This document shows positions 16,634 to 25,160 of a DNA stretch of 64,000 nucleotides, piece after piece. The stretch is taken from assembly GCF_003047285.1 (NCBI RefSeq), contig NZ_PZYX01000008.1, forward strand, positions 113,227-177,226. The letters run 5' to 3'. The position numbers were made by a program, and so were the translations under genes. This DNA comes from Nocardioides allogilvus (GTDB taxonomy: Bacteria > Actinomycetota > Actinomycetes > Propionibacteriales > Nocardioidaceae). The notes below the pieces were generated by a model. That model was not told the origin of the DNA, searched no databases, and saw only the letters and a list, made by a program, of their open reading frames with translations. The first letter of the stretch is position 1, and each line of letters opens with the position of its first letter.

Positions 16634-19168
16634 TCATTCGGCACCGATGGCGCGCAGGACATCGAGCTTCGCGGCCCGTCGTGCGGGGAGCAGCGCGGCC
16701 AGGACGCCGATCACGACGGAGACCACGAGGAACACCGCCAGCTGCCCGACCGGCACCGAGATCACCTCCAGCCCCTCCTCCCGCAGCGAGTGCATGAGCG
16801 CGATCCCGAACCCGATGCCCAGCACCACACCGAGCACCGCCCCGAGCACCGCGATCACCACGGACTCCAGCGTCACCATCCGCCGCAGCTGCGCCCGGCT
16901 CACCCCGATCGCCCGCAGCAGCCCGACCTCTCGGGTGCGCTCGATGATCGACAGGGCGAGCGTGTTGACGATGCCCAGGACGGCGATCAGCAGCGCCAGC
17001 CCCAGCAGCGCGAAGATCATCAGCACGAGCTGGTCGATCGGCTCACGCTGCTCGGCGGCGAAGCCCCGCTGGTCCTTGACCGTGACCACCGGCGACTTCT
17101 CCACCACGGCGTCCAGGGCGGCCTGCACGCCGGCGCGGTCGTCGGTGTCGATGATCAGGAAGTTGTCGGAGTCCTGGTGGCCGGCGTCGACCAGGGTCTG
17201 AGGTGTCGTGACGATCGGGAAGAACAGGATGGGGTTCTCGGCATAGATCCCGACGACCTCCATCTCGTGCTCGCCGTCGGCGAGCCTGACGGTGACGTCC
17301 TCGCCGAGCGACAAGCCCTCCTCCTCGGCATGGGACTCGTCCACCACGACCGTGTCGTCGACGAGGTCGGCGAGGTCGCCCTCGACCATGTCGATGGCGA
17401 AGCCGTCGCGCATGGTCGCAGGCTCGGCCGCACCGATGCCCTGCCCCTCCCCGCCCATCTGGGAGATCGCGAACCGCTGCGCCCACACGCTCTCCACCCC
17501 GGGCACCTCGGCCATCTGCCGGCCCACCTGCGTCGAGAAGCTCTGCCCGACGAGGCTGCTGACGACGTAGTCGCCGACGAAGTTCTCCTCGATGGTCTTG
17601 TCGACGCTCGCCTTGGCCGAGTCGCCCACGATCGCCATCGTGCAGGCCAGCGACAGCCCGATCATCAGCGCCGAGGACGTCGCGGTCGTACGGCGAGGGT
17701 TGCGCAGCGAGTTCTGCCCGGCCAGCGCTCCGATCGACCCGAAGAGGCGGGAGTAGGTCCAGGCCGCGGCGGCCAGCAGCGGATGGCTGATCACCGGGCT
17801 GGCGGAGGCGACGCCGAGCAGGATCGCGAGGATGCCGCCGCCGACGAAGTAGAGCGGACGCGGGACGGACTCGGTGAGCCCGGCCGCCAGCGCAACTCCA
17901 CCACCGACGATCAGCACGACCCCGACCAGCATCCTGCGCCGCAGCGAGGACTCGGGCATCGCGATGTCGTCGCGCATCGCCTGGACGGGCGCGATCTTGG
18001 AGGTGCGACGGGCCGGGAAGAACGCCGCGCCCATCGTCACGACCACGCCGACGGCGTAGGCAGCCAGCACGGTCCTCGGGGCCATGATCAGCGGCTGCCC
18101 GGAGAGGTCGAGGCCGAACTGCGCGAACAGCGTGCGGATGCCGATGGCCAGCAGGACGCCGAGCCCCAGCCCGATCGTCGAGCCCAGCAGGCCGAGGACC
18201 AGGGCCTCGAGCAGCACCGAGCGGGTGACCTGCTTCTTGCTGGCGCCGAGGGCGCGCAGCAGGGCGAGCTCGCGGCTGCGCTGGGCGACCAGGATCGAGA
18301 ACGTGTTGACGATCAGGAACGCGCCGACCACCAGCGAGATGCCGGCGAAGATGAGCAGGAAGGTCGTCAGGAACCCGACCGCCTCCTGGATCGCGCTGGC
18401 CGCCTCGTCGGCCGCCTCGTCGCCGGTGACGGCCTCGACCCCGTCGGGCAGCACCTCCCCCACCGCGGCGGCGAGGTCCTCCTGGCTGGTGCCGGGCTCG
18501 GCCGTCACCCAGATGTCGCTGAACGCGTCCCTCCCGTCGAGGAAGAGGTCCTGCGCCGTACGCGTGTCGAAGGCGGTGAAGGTCGCACCGTTGAGGGAGC
18601 CGCCCTCGGGGAAGCCGATGACCCCGACCAGCTCGGCGGTCAGGCTGCCACGGTCGGTGGCGGTGACGATGGTGACCTCCTGGCCGATGACGTAGCCGCC
18701 CTCGCCCGCGGTGTTCGAGTCGAGCATCACCTCGCCGGCCTTCTCGGGCGCGCGGCCGGCGATGACGTCCATGCCCTCGAGGTCGTGGCCCGCGGGCGCC
18801 TCGGTCCAGTTGCCACCGATGCTGGGCGGGCCGCTGCCGCCGATCAGCTTGCCGTCCTGGCCGACGACGTAGACGCCGAACGATGTGACGTTGCCGTCGA
18901 CCCTGGCAGCACCCTCGACGCCCTCGAGCGCGTCGACGAGCCCGGAGTCGACGGTGCGGGTGGTCGGCTCGGCCGCGGCATCGGTGTGCTCGGGTCGTAC
19001 GACGACGTCGCCGACCGTGGAGGCCATCAGCGCGGTGAAGCTGCGACTGAGGGTGTCGCTGAAGACGAGGGTGCCGACGACGAACGAGACCCCGATGACG
19101 ATCGCGAACGTGCTCATCAGCAGGCGCACCTTGCGCCCGAGCAGGCTCTTGAGGGCGGCGCGGAACAT
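16634..19168 (-). CDS. ABC transporter permease, FtsX/MacB type
   Basis: An 844-residue permease with two FtsX-like units. An N-terminal helix (about 15-38) is followed by a large extracytoplasmic MacB-like domain (40-250), three helices (about 260-400), a second central block of helices (430-500), another extracytoplasmic domain (about 510-690) and three final helices ending in LPARRAAKLDVLRAIGAE. Such proteins transmit force from ATP hydrolysis to export or cell-envelope remodelling; lipoprotein or peptide export is possible. The ATG overlaps the stop of the ATPase gene (ATGA), which fits one transporter. Confidence 0.9.
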   Translation of the reverse strand: MFRAALKSLLGRKVRLLMSTFAIVIGVSFVVGTLVFSDTLSRSFTALMASTVGDVVVRPEHTDAAAEPTTRTVDSGLVDALEGVEGAARVDGNVTSFGVYVVGQDGKLIGGSGPPSIGGNWTEAPAGHDLEGMDVIAGRAPEKAGEVMLDSNTAGEGGYVIGQEVTIVTATDRGSLTAELVGVIGFPEGGSLNGATFTAFDTRTAQDLFLDGRDAFSDIWVTAEPGTSQEDLAAAVGEVLPDGVEAVTGDEAADEAASAIQEAVGFLTTFLLIFAGISLVVGAFLIVNTFSILVAQRSRELALLRALGASKKQVTRSVLLEALVLGLLGSTIGLGLGVLLAIGIRTLFAQFGLDLSGQPLIMAPRTVLAAYAVGVVVTMGAAFFPARRTSKIAPVQAMRDDIAMPESSLRRRMLVGVVLIVGGGVALAAGLTESVPRPLYFVGGGILAILLGVASASPVISHPLLAAAAWTYSRLFGSIGALAGQNSLRNPRRTTATSSALMIGLSLACTMAIVGDSAKASVDKTIEENFVGDYVVSSLVGQSFSTQVGRQMAEVPGVESVWAQRFAISQMGGEGQGIGAAEPATMRDGFAIDMVEGDLADLVDDTVVVDESHAEEEGLSLGEDVTVRLADGEHEMEVVGIYAENPILFFPIVTTPQTLVDAGHQDSDNFLIIDTDDRAGVQAALDAVVEKSPVVTVKDQRGFAAEQREPIDQLVLMIFALLGLALLIAVLGIVNTLALSIIERTREVGLLRAIGVSRAQLRRMVTLESVVIAVLGAVLGVVLGIGFGIALMHSLREEGLEVISVPVGQLAVFLVVSVVIGVLAALLPARRAAKLDVLRAIGAE

Positions 19169-19950
19169 CAGCGCTCCGCGTCTGCCGCGAGCGGCGCGGA
19201 CATGCGCGCCATCACCTCGAGCACGCCCTCGCGGTCGGGGCGGCGCAGCTCGTCGACGATCCGGCCGTCGGCGAGGAACACGACGCGGTCGGTGTAGGAC
19301 GCCGCCACCGGGTCGTGCGTGACCATCACGATGGTCTGCCCGTGGTCGGCCGCGCTGCGACGGAGCAGGTCGAGCACCTCCGCCCCCGACTGGGAGTCGA
19401 GGTTGCCGGTCGGCTCGTCGGCGAAGACGATCGTGGGCCGGCCGACGAGCGCGCGGGCGATCGCGACCCGCTGCTGCTGGCCACCGGAGAGCTGGTTGGG
19501 GCGGTGGGAGAGGCGGTCGCGGATGCCGACGGTCTCGATCACGGTGTCGAACCACTCGCGGTCGGGCTTGCGGCGGGCGATCGACTGCGGGAGGACGATG
19601 TTCTCCTCGGCGCTGAGCGTCGGGACCAGGTTGAAGGACTGGAAGACGAAGCCGATCTCGTCACGGCGCAGCCGGGTCAGCTCCTTGTCCTTGAGCCTGC
19701 CCAGCTCGCGATCCCCGAGGAACACCTCGCCCGAGGTCGCGGTGTCGAGGGCCGCGCAGCAGTGCATGAGCGTCGACTTGCCCGACCCGCTGGGGCCCAT
19801 GATCGCGGTGAACTCGCCGGCGACCAGGTCGAGGCTGACGCCGTCGAGCGCGCGCACCATCGCATCGCCCTTGCCGTAGGTCTTCGTCAGGTCCCGCACC
19901 CGCGCGGCCACCCTCGCGGACGTGCCCGCTCCCCCGTCAGTCGTCGTCAT
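19168..19950 (-). CDS. ABC transporter ATP-binding protein, MacB/LolD type
   Basis: A 260-residue ATPase with Walker [10 protein letters not shown] (52-60), Q-loop near [11 protein letters not shown], signature [15 protein letters not shown], Walker [10 protein letters not shown] and the H-loop in VMVTHDP. It belongs to the subfamily paired with FtsX-type permeases and overlaps that gene by 4 bp. ATG 19950 (MTTTDGG) is preferred; the frame is open to 19986 but the extra twelve residues lack family similarity. It is divergent from alkB, with 100 bp between. Confidence 0.92.
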   Translation of the reverse strand: MTTTDGGAGTSARVAARVRDLTKTYGKGDAMVRALDGVSLDLVAGEFTAIMGPSGSGKSTLMHCCAALDTATSGEVFLGDRELGRLKDKELTRLRRDEIGFVFQSFNLVPTLSAEENIVLPQSIARRKPDREWFDTVIETVGIRDRLSHRPNQLSGGQQQRVAIARALVGRPTIVFADEPTGNLDSQSGAEVLDLLRRSAADHGQTIVMVTHDPVAASYTDRVVFLADGRIVDELRRPDREGVLEVMARMSAPLAADAER

Positions 19951-20015
19951 GCGCCCACACTCCCGCACGCGACCAAGCACCGCCACCGGGATCGACCCTG
20001 ATCCGCCCCTCAGGG

Positions 20016-20044
20016 TTGTGTCGAACGCGTGTTCGATCTAGGCT
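20016..20044 (+). promoter_or_regulatory. Promoter of alkB, overlapping the LexA box
   Basis: TTGTGT (20016-20021) and TAGGCT (20039-20044) are 17 bp apart. The -10 ends six bases before the GTG at 20051, so transcription would begin on the start codon. The LexA box fills the spacer. Confidence 0.6.
20021..20036 (+). promoter_or_regulatory. LexA (SOS) operator
   Basis: TCGAACGCGTGTTCGA matches the actinobacterial SOS box TCGAAC-N4-GTTCGA without a mismatch. It sits between the -35 and -10 of the alkB promoter, where bound LexA would block RNA polymerase. Confidence 0.85.
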
Positions 20045-20050
20045 CGCGCT

Positions 20051-20674
20051 GTGGACTTCCAGTCGACCCTCTTCGCCCCCGACGCCCCCGCCGGTCACGA
20101 GGTCGTCGCGCCGCTGTCCCCGGAGCGGACCACGCTGGCACACGGCGCCTGGCTCGACGTCCAGCGCAACTGGCTGGCGGGTGCCGACGACGTCTTCGCC
20201 ACCATGGTCGCGCAGGTGCCGTGGCGCGCGGAGCGCCGCCAGATGTATGACCGCATCGTCGACGTACCCCGCCTCGTGCACACCTACGTCCTCGGCGAGG
20301 AGCTCCCCCACCCGGCGCTCGACGACGCGCGCGACGCCCTGAGCGCGCACTACCTCCCCGAGCTCGGTGAGCGCTTCGTGAGCGCCGGCTGCTGCTACTA
20401 CCGCGACGGCCGGGACTCGGTGGCGTGGCACGGCGACACCATCGGACGCGGCAAGACGCAGGACACGATGGTCGCGATCGTGTCGCTCGGCGACCCGCGC
20501 AAGCTCGCGCTGCGACCCCGCGGCGGCGGCGACTCCATCGGCGTGACGCTGGGCCACGGCGACCTCGTCGTGATGGGTGGCTCGTGCCAGCGCACCTGGG
20601 AGCACGCGATCCCCAAGGTCGCCGCGGCCGGCCCGCGGATCAGCGTGCAGTTCCGGCCGCTGAACGTGTTCTGA
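20051..20674 (+). CDS. alkB: AlkB-like alpha-ketoglutarate-dependent DNA dealkylase
   Basis: A 207-residue 2OG-Fe(II) dioxygenase. H127 and D129 (WHGD) and H185 (WEHAIPK) form the iron triad; R196 (PRISVQFR) is placed to bind 2-oxoglutarate, and R202 is the second conserved arginine. The family removes methyl and etheno lesions from N1-A and N3-C by oxidative demethylation. A perfect LexA box lies in its promoter and the GTG appears leaderless. Classical E. coli alkB belongs to the Ada response, so SOS control here is a difference in wiring. It is followed 4 bp later by the convergent lemA gene. Confidence 0.92.
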   Translation: MDFQSTLFAPDAPAGHEVVAPLSPERTTLAHGAWLDVQRNWLAGADDVFATMVAQVPWRAERRQMYDRIVDVPRLVHTYVLGEELPHPALDDARDALSAHYLPELGERFVSAGCCYYRDGRDSVAWHGDTIGRGKTQDTMVAIVSLGDPRKLALRPRGGGDSIGVTLGHGDLVVMGGSCQRTWEHAIPKVAAAGPRISVQFRPLNVF

Positions 20675-20678
20675 GGTT

Positions 20679-21251
20679 TCAGAACTCGACGCGCGGTGCG
20701 GCCTCCTGGGCCTCGGGAGCGTCGTAGAACTCGCGCTTGCTGACGCCCGCGATGCCGGTGAAGAACATCCACGGGATCGTCTGGGTGAGGTTGTTGAGGG
20801 TGGCCACGGCGTCGTTGTAGTACTGCCGGGCGAAGGCCAGCTGGTTCTCGATCTCGGCGAGCTGGCGCTGGAGGTCGAGGAAGTTGGCGTTGGCCTTCAG
20901 GTCGGGGTAGGCCTCGGCCACGGCGTTCAGCTTCACCAGCGCACTGGTCAGGGCGGCATCGGCGGCGGCCTTGGCGGCGACGTCGTTGCCGTCAGCAGCG
21001 GCCTGCACCCCGGCCCGGGCCCGGGTGACCTCCTCCAGCACGCCCTTCTCGTGGGCGGCATAGCCCTTGACGGTCTCGACGAGGTTGGGCACGAGCTCCG
21101 CGCGACGGGTGAGCTGCACGTCGATGCCGCCGATGGCCTCCTGGGCGGCGATGTCGGCGCGACGCAGCTTGTTGAAGCCGGCGATCACGAAGGCGACGAG
21201 CGCCACGGCGACCGCGAGGACCACTGCGACGAGGATCAGGGCGAGGGACAT
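20679..21251 (-). CDS. LemA family protein
   Basis: A 190-residue protein with one N-terminal membrane helix (about 3-25) and a long helical domain with family motifs FNKLRRADIAAQEAIGGIDV, RRAELVPNLVETVKGYA and AYPDLKANANFLDLQ. LemA proteins are membrane-anchored helical bundles of poorly known role. It lies 46 bp downstream of the DUF2207 gene on the same strand; LemA and DUF2207/TPM proteins are often encoded together. ATG 21251 precedes the hydrophobic helix; the longer open frame is antisense noise. Confidence 0.9.
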   Translation of the reverse strand: MSLALILVAVVLAVAVALVAFVIAGFNKLRRADIAAQEAIGGIDVQLTRRAELVPNLVETVKGYAAHEKGVLEEVTRARAGVQAAADGNDVAAKAAADAALTSALVKLNAVAEAYPDLKANANFLDLQRQLAEIENQLAFARQYYNDAVATLNNLTQTIPWMFFTGIAGVSKREFYDAPEAQEAAPRVEF

Positions 21252-21297
21252 GGGGCTGGCCTTTCGTTGGAGGACATGAGGAGTCTGGCGCAGAGCG

Positions 21298-23058
21298 TCA
21301 CCACGAGCCACCACCGCCGCCGCCTCCGCCGCCACCGCCGGAGAAGCCGCCGCCGGAGAAGCCGCCGCCGCTGCCGGAGGACTGCGGACGCTGGCTGGCC
21401 TGGTAGGAGGAGATGGCGCCGTCGACCGTGCGGTCGAAGTCGTTGACCATCTGGTTGACGTGGTTGCCGGTGTGGGTGCCGGTGTAGCCGGTCGCGAAGT
21501 AGGCGGGCGCGGGCGGTTCCGTGCCGATCTCGGTGCGGTACTTGTCGGCCCACTGGTCGGCGACCCCGAAGGCGACGGCCCACGGGAGGTAGGCGGTGTA
21601 GAGCTCCTTGCGCCCGGAGAAGTCGAAGCGCAGCTGGCTCGAGGGCATGGACAGCACCCGGTGGAAGCCACCGAGCTGCGACCAGAGCTCGCGGCCGCTT
21701 GCGGTGCGCTTGGTGCCCGAGCCGGGTGCCAGCAGCCACAGTCCGCAGGCGGCGTACGCGCCGGGCACGAGCGCGAGGAGGGAGATGTCGAGCGGGTTGA
21801 GGACGACGACGAGGACGGTGACCACCGCCGCCGCGATCACCGAGACGCCGCCCAGGCTGCCGAGGCCGGCAGAGGTCATCAGGCCCTCGTTGCGGGCCCA
21901 CTCCTTGATGCTCGCCGTCGACTGGGCCTTGGCCGACTGCAGCACCTTGCCGGCCTCGATGCTGTCGCGGTCGGCGGTGAAGGACCCGTCGCCCGCAACG
22001 CCCAGGCTCGTGGTCGTCGCCGTCGTCACCGCGTCGAGCGGTGTGGTGGAGGCGAGACCACGTCCCTGGATCTGCCAGCCGTTGCCGCGTCGGTCCAGGT
22101 CGATCGCACCCTTCTCGGCCGCTTCCATCAGGGTCGCGACGAAGGCGGTGTCGTGCACCTGCTCGGTCAGGACGTACTGCCCCTGGGCAGGGCCGACGCC
22201 TCGCGGCGGCGCGTAGAGCAGCGGGTAGGGCGGCTTCGGCTCGTGCGCGTTGCGAACCGCACGGAGCGCGACGAGCGCGGAGGCGAGCCCGGCACCGAGG
22301 AGGAAGAGCACGCCCAGGATGTGGGGGCCGAGGACCGCGTCCCACTTCTGCGACCACAGCCGCTGGTCGTCCGGCGTCGGTGCCGCGATCGGCAGGTCCG
22401 CCGAGACGGTGATCGGCGTCTGCGCCGGCAGGTCGGCGACGTCGACGCGGAGCGTGCGCGTGCCCTCGCCCGTCGCCTCGCACCCACCGGTCTCGCCCGT
22501 GCCGCGCGCGCACAGCACGCCGGTGGCCGCGGCCGGCAGGTGGACGAGCAGCCGGGCGCTGGCGATGTCCTGGAGCCAGCCACCGGGGACGAGGTTCCAG
22601 TAGAAGCGGGACCCGTCGCCGGCGGGCAGCAGCGCGTCCTCGATGACGTAGGAGATCTGGTAGGTGTGCGGCCCCTGGACCGTGGAGTACGCCGACCCGA
22701 TCCGCGCCACGTCGAAGCGCCCGCGCTCCCGGCTCTCCAGGACGAACGGCTCCTCGCGGCCGTCGCGCAGCACGCTCACGTCCTGCGGCTCCCGGCGCAG
22801 TCGCGGCGCGTTCGCGTCGTGGCGGTCCCAGAACCGGAAGATGCCGTGGCGGTCGCCGTACAGCGGGAACTCCACCGTGATCGTCTCGATCACTTTGAGG
22901 TCGCCGTCCTCCTCCAGGGTGAAGTCGGCGAGGTAGGACGAGATGCTGGTCGGCTCGTAGGTGGCCTGCGCGGTGGCGCGGTCCCACAGGAGGGCGGGCG
23001 TGACGATGCCGAAGGCCAGCAGGCCGAGCGCGAGCAGCGTGACGACCAGTCGCTTCAT
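21298..23058 (-). CDS. DUF2207 membrane protein with glycine-rich tail
   Basis: A 586-residue protein. It has a signal or anchor helix (5-30), an extracytoplasmic DUF2207 domain of about 210 residues, a helix near 240-260, a helix pair near 400-450 (VIAAAVVTVLVVVLNPLDIS) and a cytoplasmic part. The last 35 residues are Ser/Gly-rich, ending in eleven glycines then SW. The family is predicted to be membrane bound and often partners LemA. Function unknown. The ATG at 23058 follows TAGGCT at eight bases. The Gly-rich end (21298-21370) is low-complexity DNA. Confidence 0.87.
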   Translation of the reverse strand: MKRLVVTLLALGLLAFGIVTPALLWDRATAQATYEPTSISSYLADFTLEEDGDLKVIETITVEFPLYGDRHGIFRFWDRHDANAPRLRREPQDVSVLRDGREEPFVLESRERGRFDVARIGSAYSTVQGPHTYQISYVIEDALLPAGDGSRFYWNLVPGGWLQDIASARLLVHLPAAATGVLCARGTGETGGCEATGEGTRTLRVDVADLPAQTPITVSADLPIAAPTPDDQRLWSQKWDAVLGPHILGVLFLLGAGLASALVALRAVRNAHEPKPPYPLLYAPPRGVGPAQGQYVLTEQVHDTAFVATLMEAAEKGAIDLDRRGNGWQIQGRGLASTTPLDAVTTATTTSLGVAGDGSFTADRDSIEAGKVLQSAKAQSTASIKEWARNEGLMTSAGLGSLGGVSVIAAAVVTVLVVVLNPLDISLLALVPGAYAACGLWLLAPGSGTKRTASGRELWSQLGGFHRVLSMPSSQLRFDFSGRKELYTAYLPWAVAFGVADQWADKYRTEIGTEPPAPAYFATGYTGTHTGNHVNQMVNDFDRTVDGAISSYQASQRPQSSGSGGGFSGGGFSGGGGGGGGGGGSW

Positions 23059-23086
23059 GGTCGTGGAGCCTAGGGGTAGAGCCGGC

Positions 23087-23542
23087 TCAGCTGGTGTAGG
23101 CCTGCTGGTAGAGGTCTGCGAGCAGGTCGTCCTTCGGCCCGCTCAGCCCGCAGACGGAGACCTGTCCGTCGAGGCTGCTGACGAGGTAGGTCTCGCCCAC
23201 CCGGAAGTCGACGGCGAGCAGCAGGTCCTGCAGGTCCTGGCTGGGGGCGGACACGTGGGCCACCTCGGCGTCCTGCCCCTTGAAGGTCTCGGTCACGTCG
23301 AGCGTCGCGGTTCCGTCGGACACCTCGTCGACGACGCCCTCGAAGGCCGCGTCCTGGGCGCGCAGGTTGTCGACGTTGGGCGGCATGCAGCGCCCGGTCT
23401 GGGCGGCGGGGACGGTGAGCTCGATGTTCGGAGCATCGGTCGGCGTCGTGCCGTCGCTCGCGTCCGTCGCCTCGCCGCCTCCGCAGCCGGCGAGCAGCAC
23501 GGCGGTCACGACGAGGGTTGCGGCGGTGGCCGAGCGAGACAT
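23087..23542 (-). CDS. Small lipoprotein
   Basis: A 151-residue protein with a type II signal: SATAATLVVTAVLLAGC, where the lipobox LLAGC gives a lipidated cysteine at about residue 19, followed by a Gly/Asp/Thr-rich spacer. The mature part, about 115 residues with two further cysteines, has no family I recognise. The ATG at 23542 has a good ribosome site (GGAGGA). It is 78 bp downstream of coxG and 28 bp upstream of the DUF2207 gene on the same strand. Confidence 0.75.
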   Translation of the reverse strand: MSRSATAATLVVTAVLLAGCGGGEATDASDGTTPTDAPNIELTVPAAQTGRCMPPNVDNLRAQDAAFEGVVDEVSDGTATLDVTETFKGQDAEVAHVSAPSQDLQDLLLAVDFRVGETYLVSSLDGQVSVCGLSGPKDDLLADLYQQAYTS

Positions 23543-23620
23543 GGTGGGTCCTCCACGATCGGGTGTGGAACCAACTGTTCCACAACCGATCAGACGCCCG
23601 GCGGCGCCGGCGAGTTCCAC

Positions 23621-24301
23621 TCAGCGCCGGATGCGTCGCCACACGAGGGCGAGGGCTGCGAGTGCGCCGAGGGCCTGCTTCCAGTAGCTCTTCGCCAGCA
23701 CCGGCAGCACGGCGCTCCCGAGGTCGAGTGCCTCCGGCTCGGGCGGGCGGATCGGCGTCGGACGGGGAGGCGTCGTCCCGGGCGGTGGCTCTGCAACCGT
23801 CTCGCCGTCGGGAACGGTTGCTGGCGCACCGCCCGGTACGGCGCCCGCGGACTCAGCGGGACCGGTCAGCCGTGCCTCCAGGCAGTCGACGAACTGGCCG
23901 AGCAGCTTGTCCGAGACGTCCTGCATGACGCCGCGACCGAACTGGGCCGGCTTGCCGGTGATCGCGAGGTCGGTGTCGACCGAGACGTCGGTCGAACCAC
24001 CGGCGTCGGTCATGGTGACCGTGACGTGCGCGCCGGCCGTGCCGTTGCCGCGCTTGTCCTTGCCCTTGGCGTCCACGACGAAGCGCTTGGCCGACTCGTC
24101 CTTCTCCACGAAGGTGCCGCTGCCGCTGTAGACCAGCGCGATCGGGCCGAGCTTGACCTTGACCGTGCCGGCGAAGGTGTCGCCCTCGGCCGAGGTCACC
24201 TGGGCGCCCGGGAAGCACTCGGCGACCGAGGCGATGTCCTCGAAGTGGGCCCAGGTCTCCTCGACGCCGGTCGGCACGGTGAAGCGGTGGCTCAGCTCCA
24301 T
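23621..24301 (-). CDS. coxG: CoxG-like SRPBCC protein with C-terminal membrane anchor
   Basis: A 226-residue protein. Residues 1-145 are an SRPBCC/CoxG domain (FTVPTGVEETWAHFEDI, FPGAQVTSAEGDTFAGTVKVKLGP). A Pro/Glu/Thr-rich linker runs from about 150 to 190, and the C-terminus has a weak hydrophobic segment (ALGALAALALVW) followed by RRIRR. CoxG is an accessory protein proposed to attach CO dehydrogenase to the membrane, which fits this tail. It starts 4 bp after the stop of coxM, as last gene of coxS-L-M-G. Confidence 0.88.
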   Translation of the reverse strand: MELSHRFTVPTGVEETWAHFEDIASVAECFPGAQVTSAEGDTFAGTVKVKLGPIALVYSGSGTFVEKDESAKRFVVDAKGKDKRGNGTAGAHVTVTMTDAGGSTDVSVDTDLAITGKPAQFGRGVMQDVSDKLLGQFVDCLEARLTGPAESAGAVPGGAPATVPDGETVAEPPPGTTPPRPTPIRPPEPEALDLGSAVLPVLAKSYWKQALGALAALALVWRRIRR

Positions 24302-24305
24302 GCGC

Positions 24306-25160
24306 TCACGCCCCCGCGGCGGCCAGCACGGCCCGCCGGGTCAGCACCTGCGCGAGGTGGCTGCGGTAGTCGGCCGCGCCGTTGAGGTCGGAGGGCGGGT
24401 TGGTGCCCTCGGTCGCGAGCGCGGCCGCCGTACGCACCGCGTCCTCGGTCGCGGGCTGGCCGACCAGCGCCTCCTCGACCGCACGGGCGCGGATCGGGGT
24501 GGAGCCCATGTTGGTCAGCCCGACCCGGGCCTCGCTGATGGTGCCGCCGTCGACCTTGACCGCGGCTGCGACGGCCACGATCGGCCACTGGTGGGCGACG
24601 CGGACGAACTTCTCGTAGTGCGCGCCCCAGCCCGTGTGCTTGGGCACCCGGATCCCGGTCAGCAGCTCGCCCTCGGCGATCGCGGTCTCGAAGAGGTCCA
24701 CGAAGAAGTCGTCGGCCGCCACCGTGCGCGACCCACCGGGACCGGCGATGACGAACTCCGCGCCCAGCGCCAGCGCCGGGGCCCCGAGGTCACCCGCGGG
24801 ATCTGCGTGCGCGAGCGCGCCGCCGAAGGTGCCGCGGTGCCGGATCTGCGCGTCGGCCAGCTGGTGCTCGGCGCGCACGAGGAGCAGCGCGTGCTCCTTG
24901 ACCAGCGCGTCGTTGAGCACGTCGTGGTGGGTGGTCATCGCGCCGATCACGAGCGAGTCGCCGTCCTCGCGGATGCCGCGCAGCTCGGCGATGCCACCGA
25001 GGTCGATGACGACCTCCGGGGCGTTGAGGCGCATCCGCAGCACCGGCAGCAAGCTCTGGCCGCCGGCGATGACCTTGGCGTCGTCGCCGTGCTCGGCCAG
25101 GGCGGCCAGCGCCTCCTCGACGCTGGTCGGCGCCAGGTAGTCGAACTGGACGGGGATCAC
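24306..25160 (-). CDS. coxM: FAD-binding subunit of molybdenum hydroxylase (CoxM type)
   Basis: A 284-residue flavoprotein. It has the two FAD motifs of the family: AGGQSLLPVLRMR at about 32-44 and GTFGGALAHADPAGD near residues 111-125. A CO-dehydrogenase-type C-terminal domain follows (about 175-280). It passes electrons from the iron-sulfur subunit to the quinone pool or another acceptor. The GTG start overlaps the coxL stop (GTGA). Substrate assignment depends on CoxL, which is form II here. Confidence 0.9.
   Translation of the reverse strand: MIPVQFDYLAPTSVEEALAALAEHGDDAKVIAGGQSLLPVLRMRLNAPEVVIDLGGIAELRGIREDGDSLVIGAMTTHHDVLNDALVKEHALLLVRAEHQLADAQIRHRGTFGGALAHADPAGDLGAPALALGAEFVIAGPGGSRTVAADDFFVDLFETAIAEGELLTGIRVPKHTGWGAHYEKFVRVAHQWPIVAVAAAVKVDGGTISEARVGLTNMGSTPIRARAVEEALVGQPATEDAVRTAAALATEGTNPPSDLNGAADYRSHLAQVLTRRAVLAAAGA

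Noticed and set aside
16628..19297. An 889-codon plus-strand open frame
   Set aside because: It is the antisense of the FtsX-type permease and ATPase; its translation is repetitive Arg/Asp/Gly/Gln and matches no fold, as expected for high-GC antisense frames.
21460..23073. A 537-codon plus-strand open frame
   Set aside because: Antisense of the DUF2207 gene; low-complexity Arg/Gly/Val composition and no family motif.
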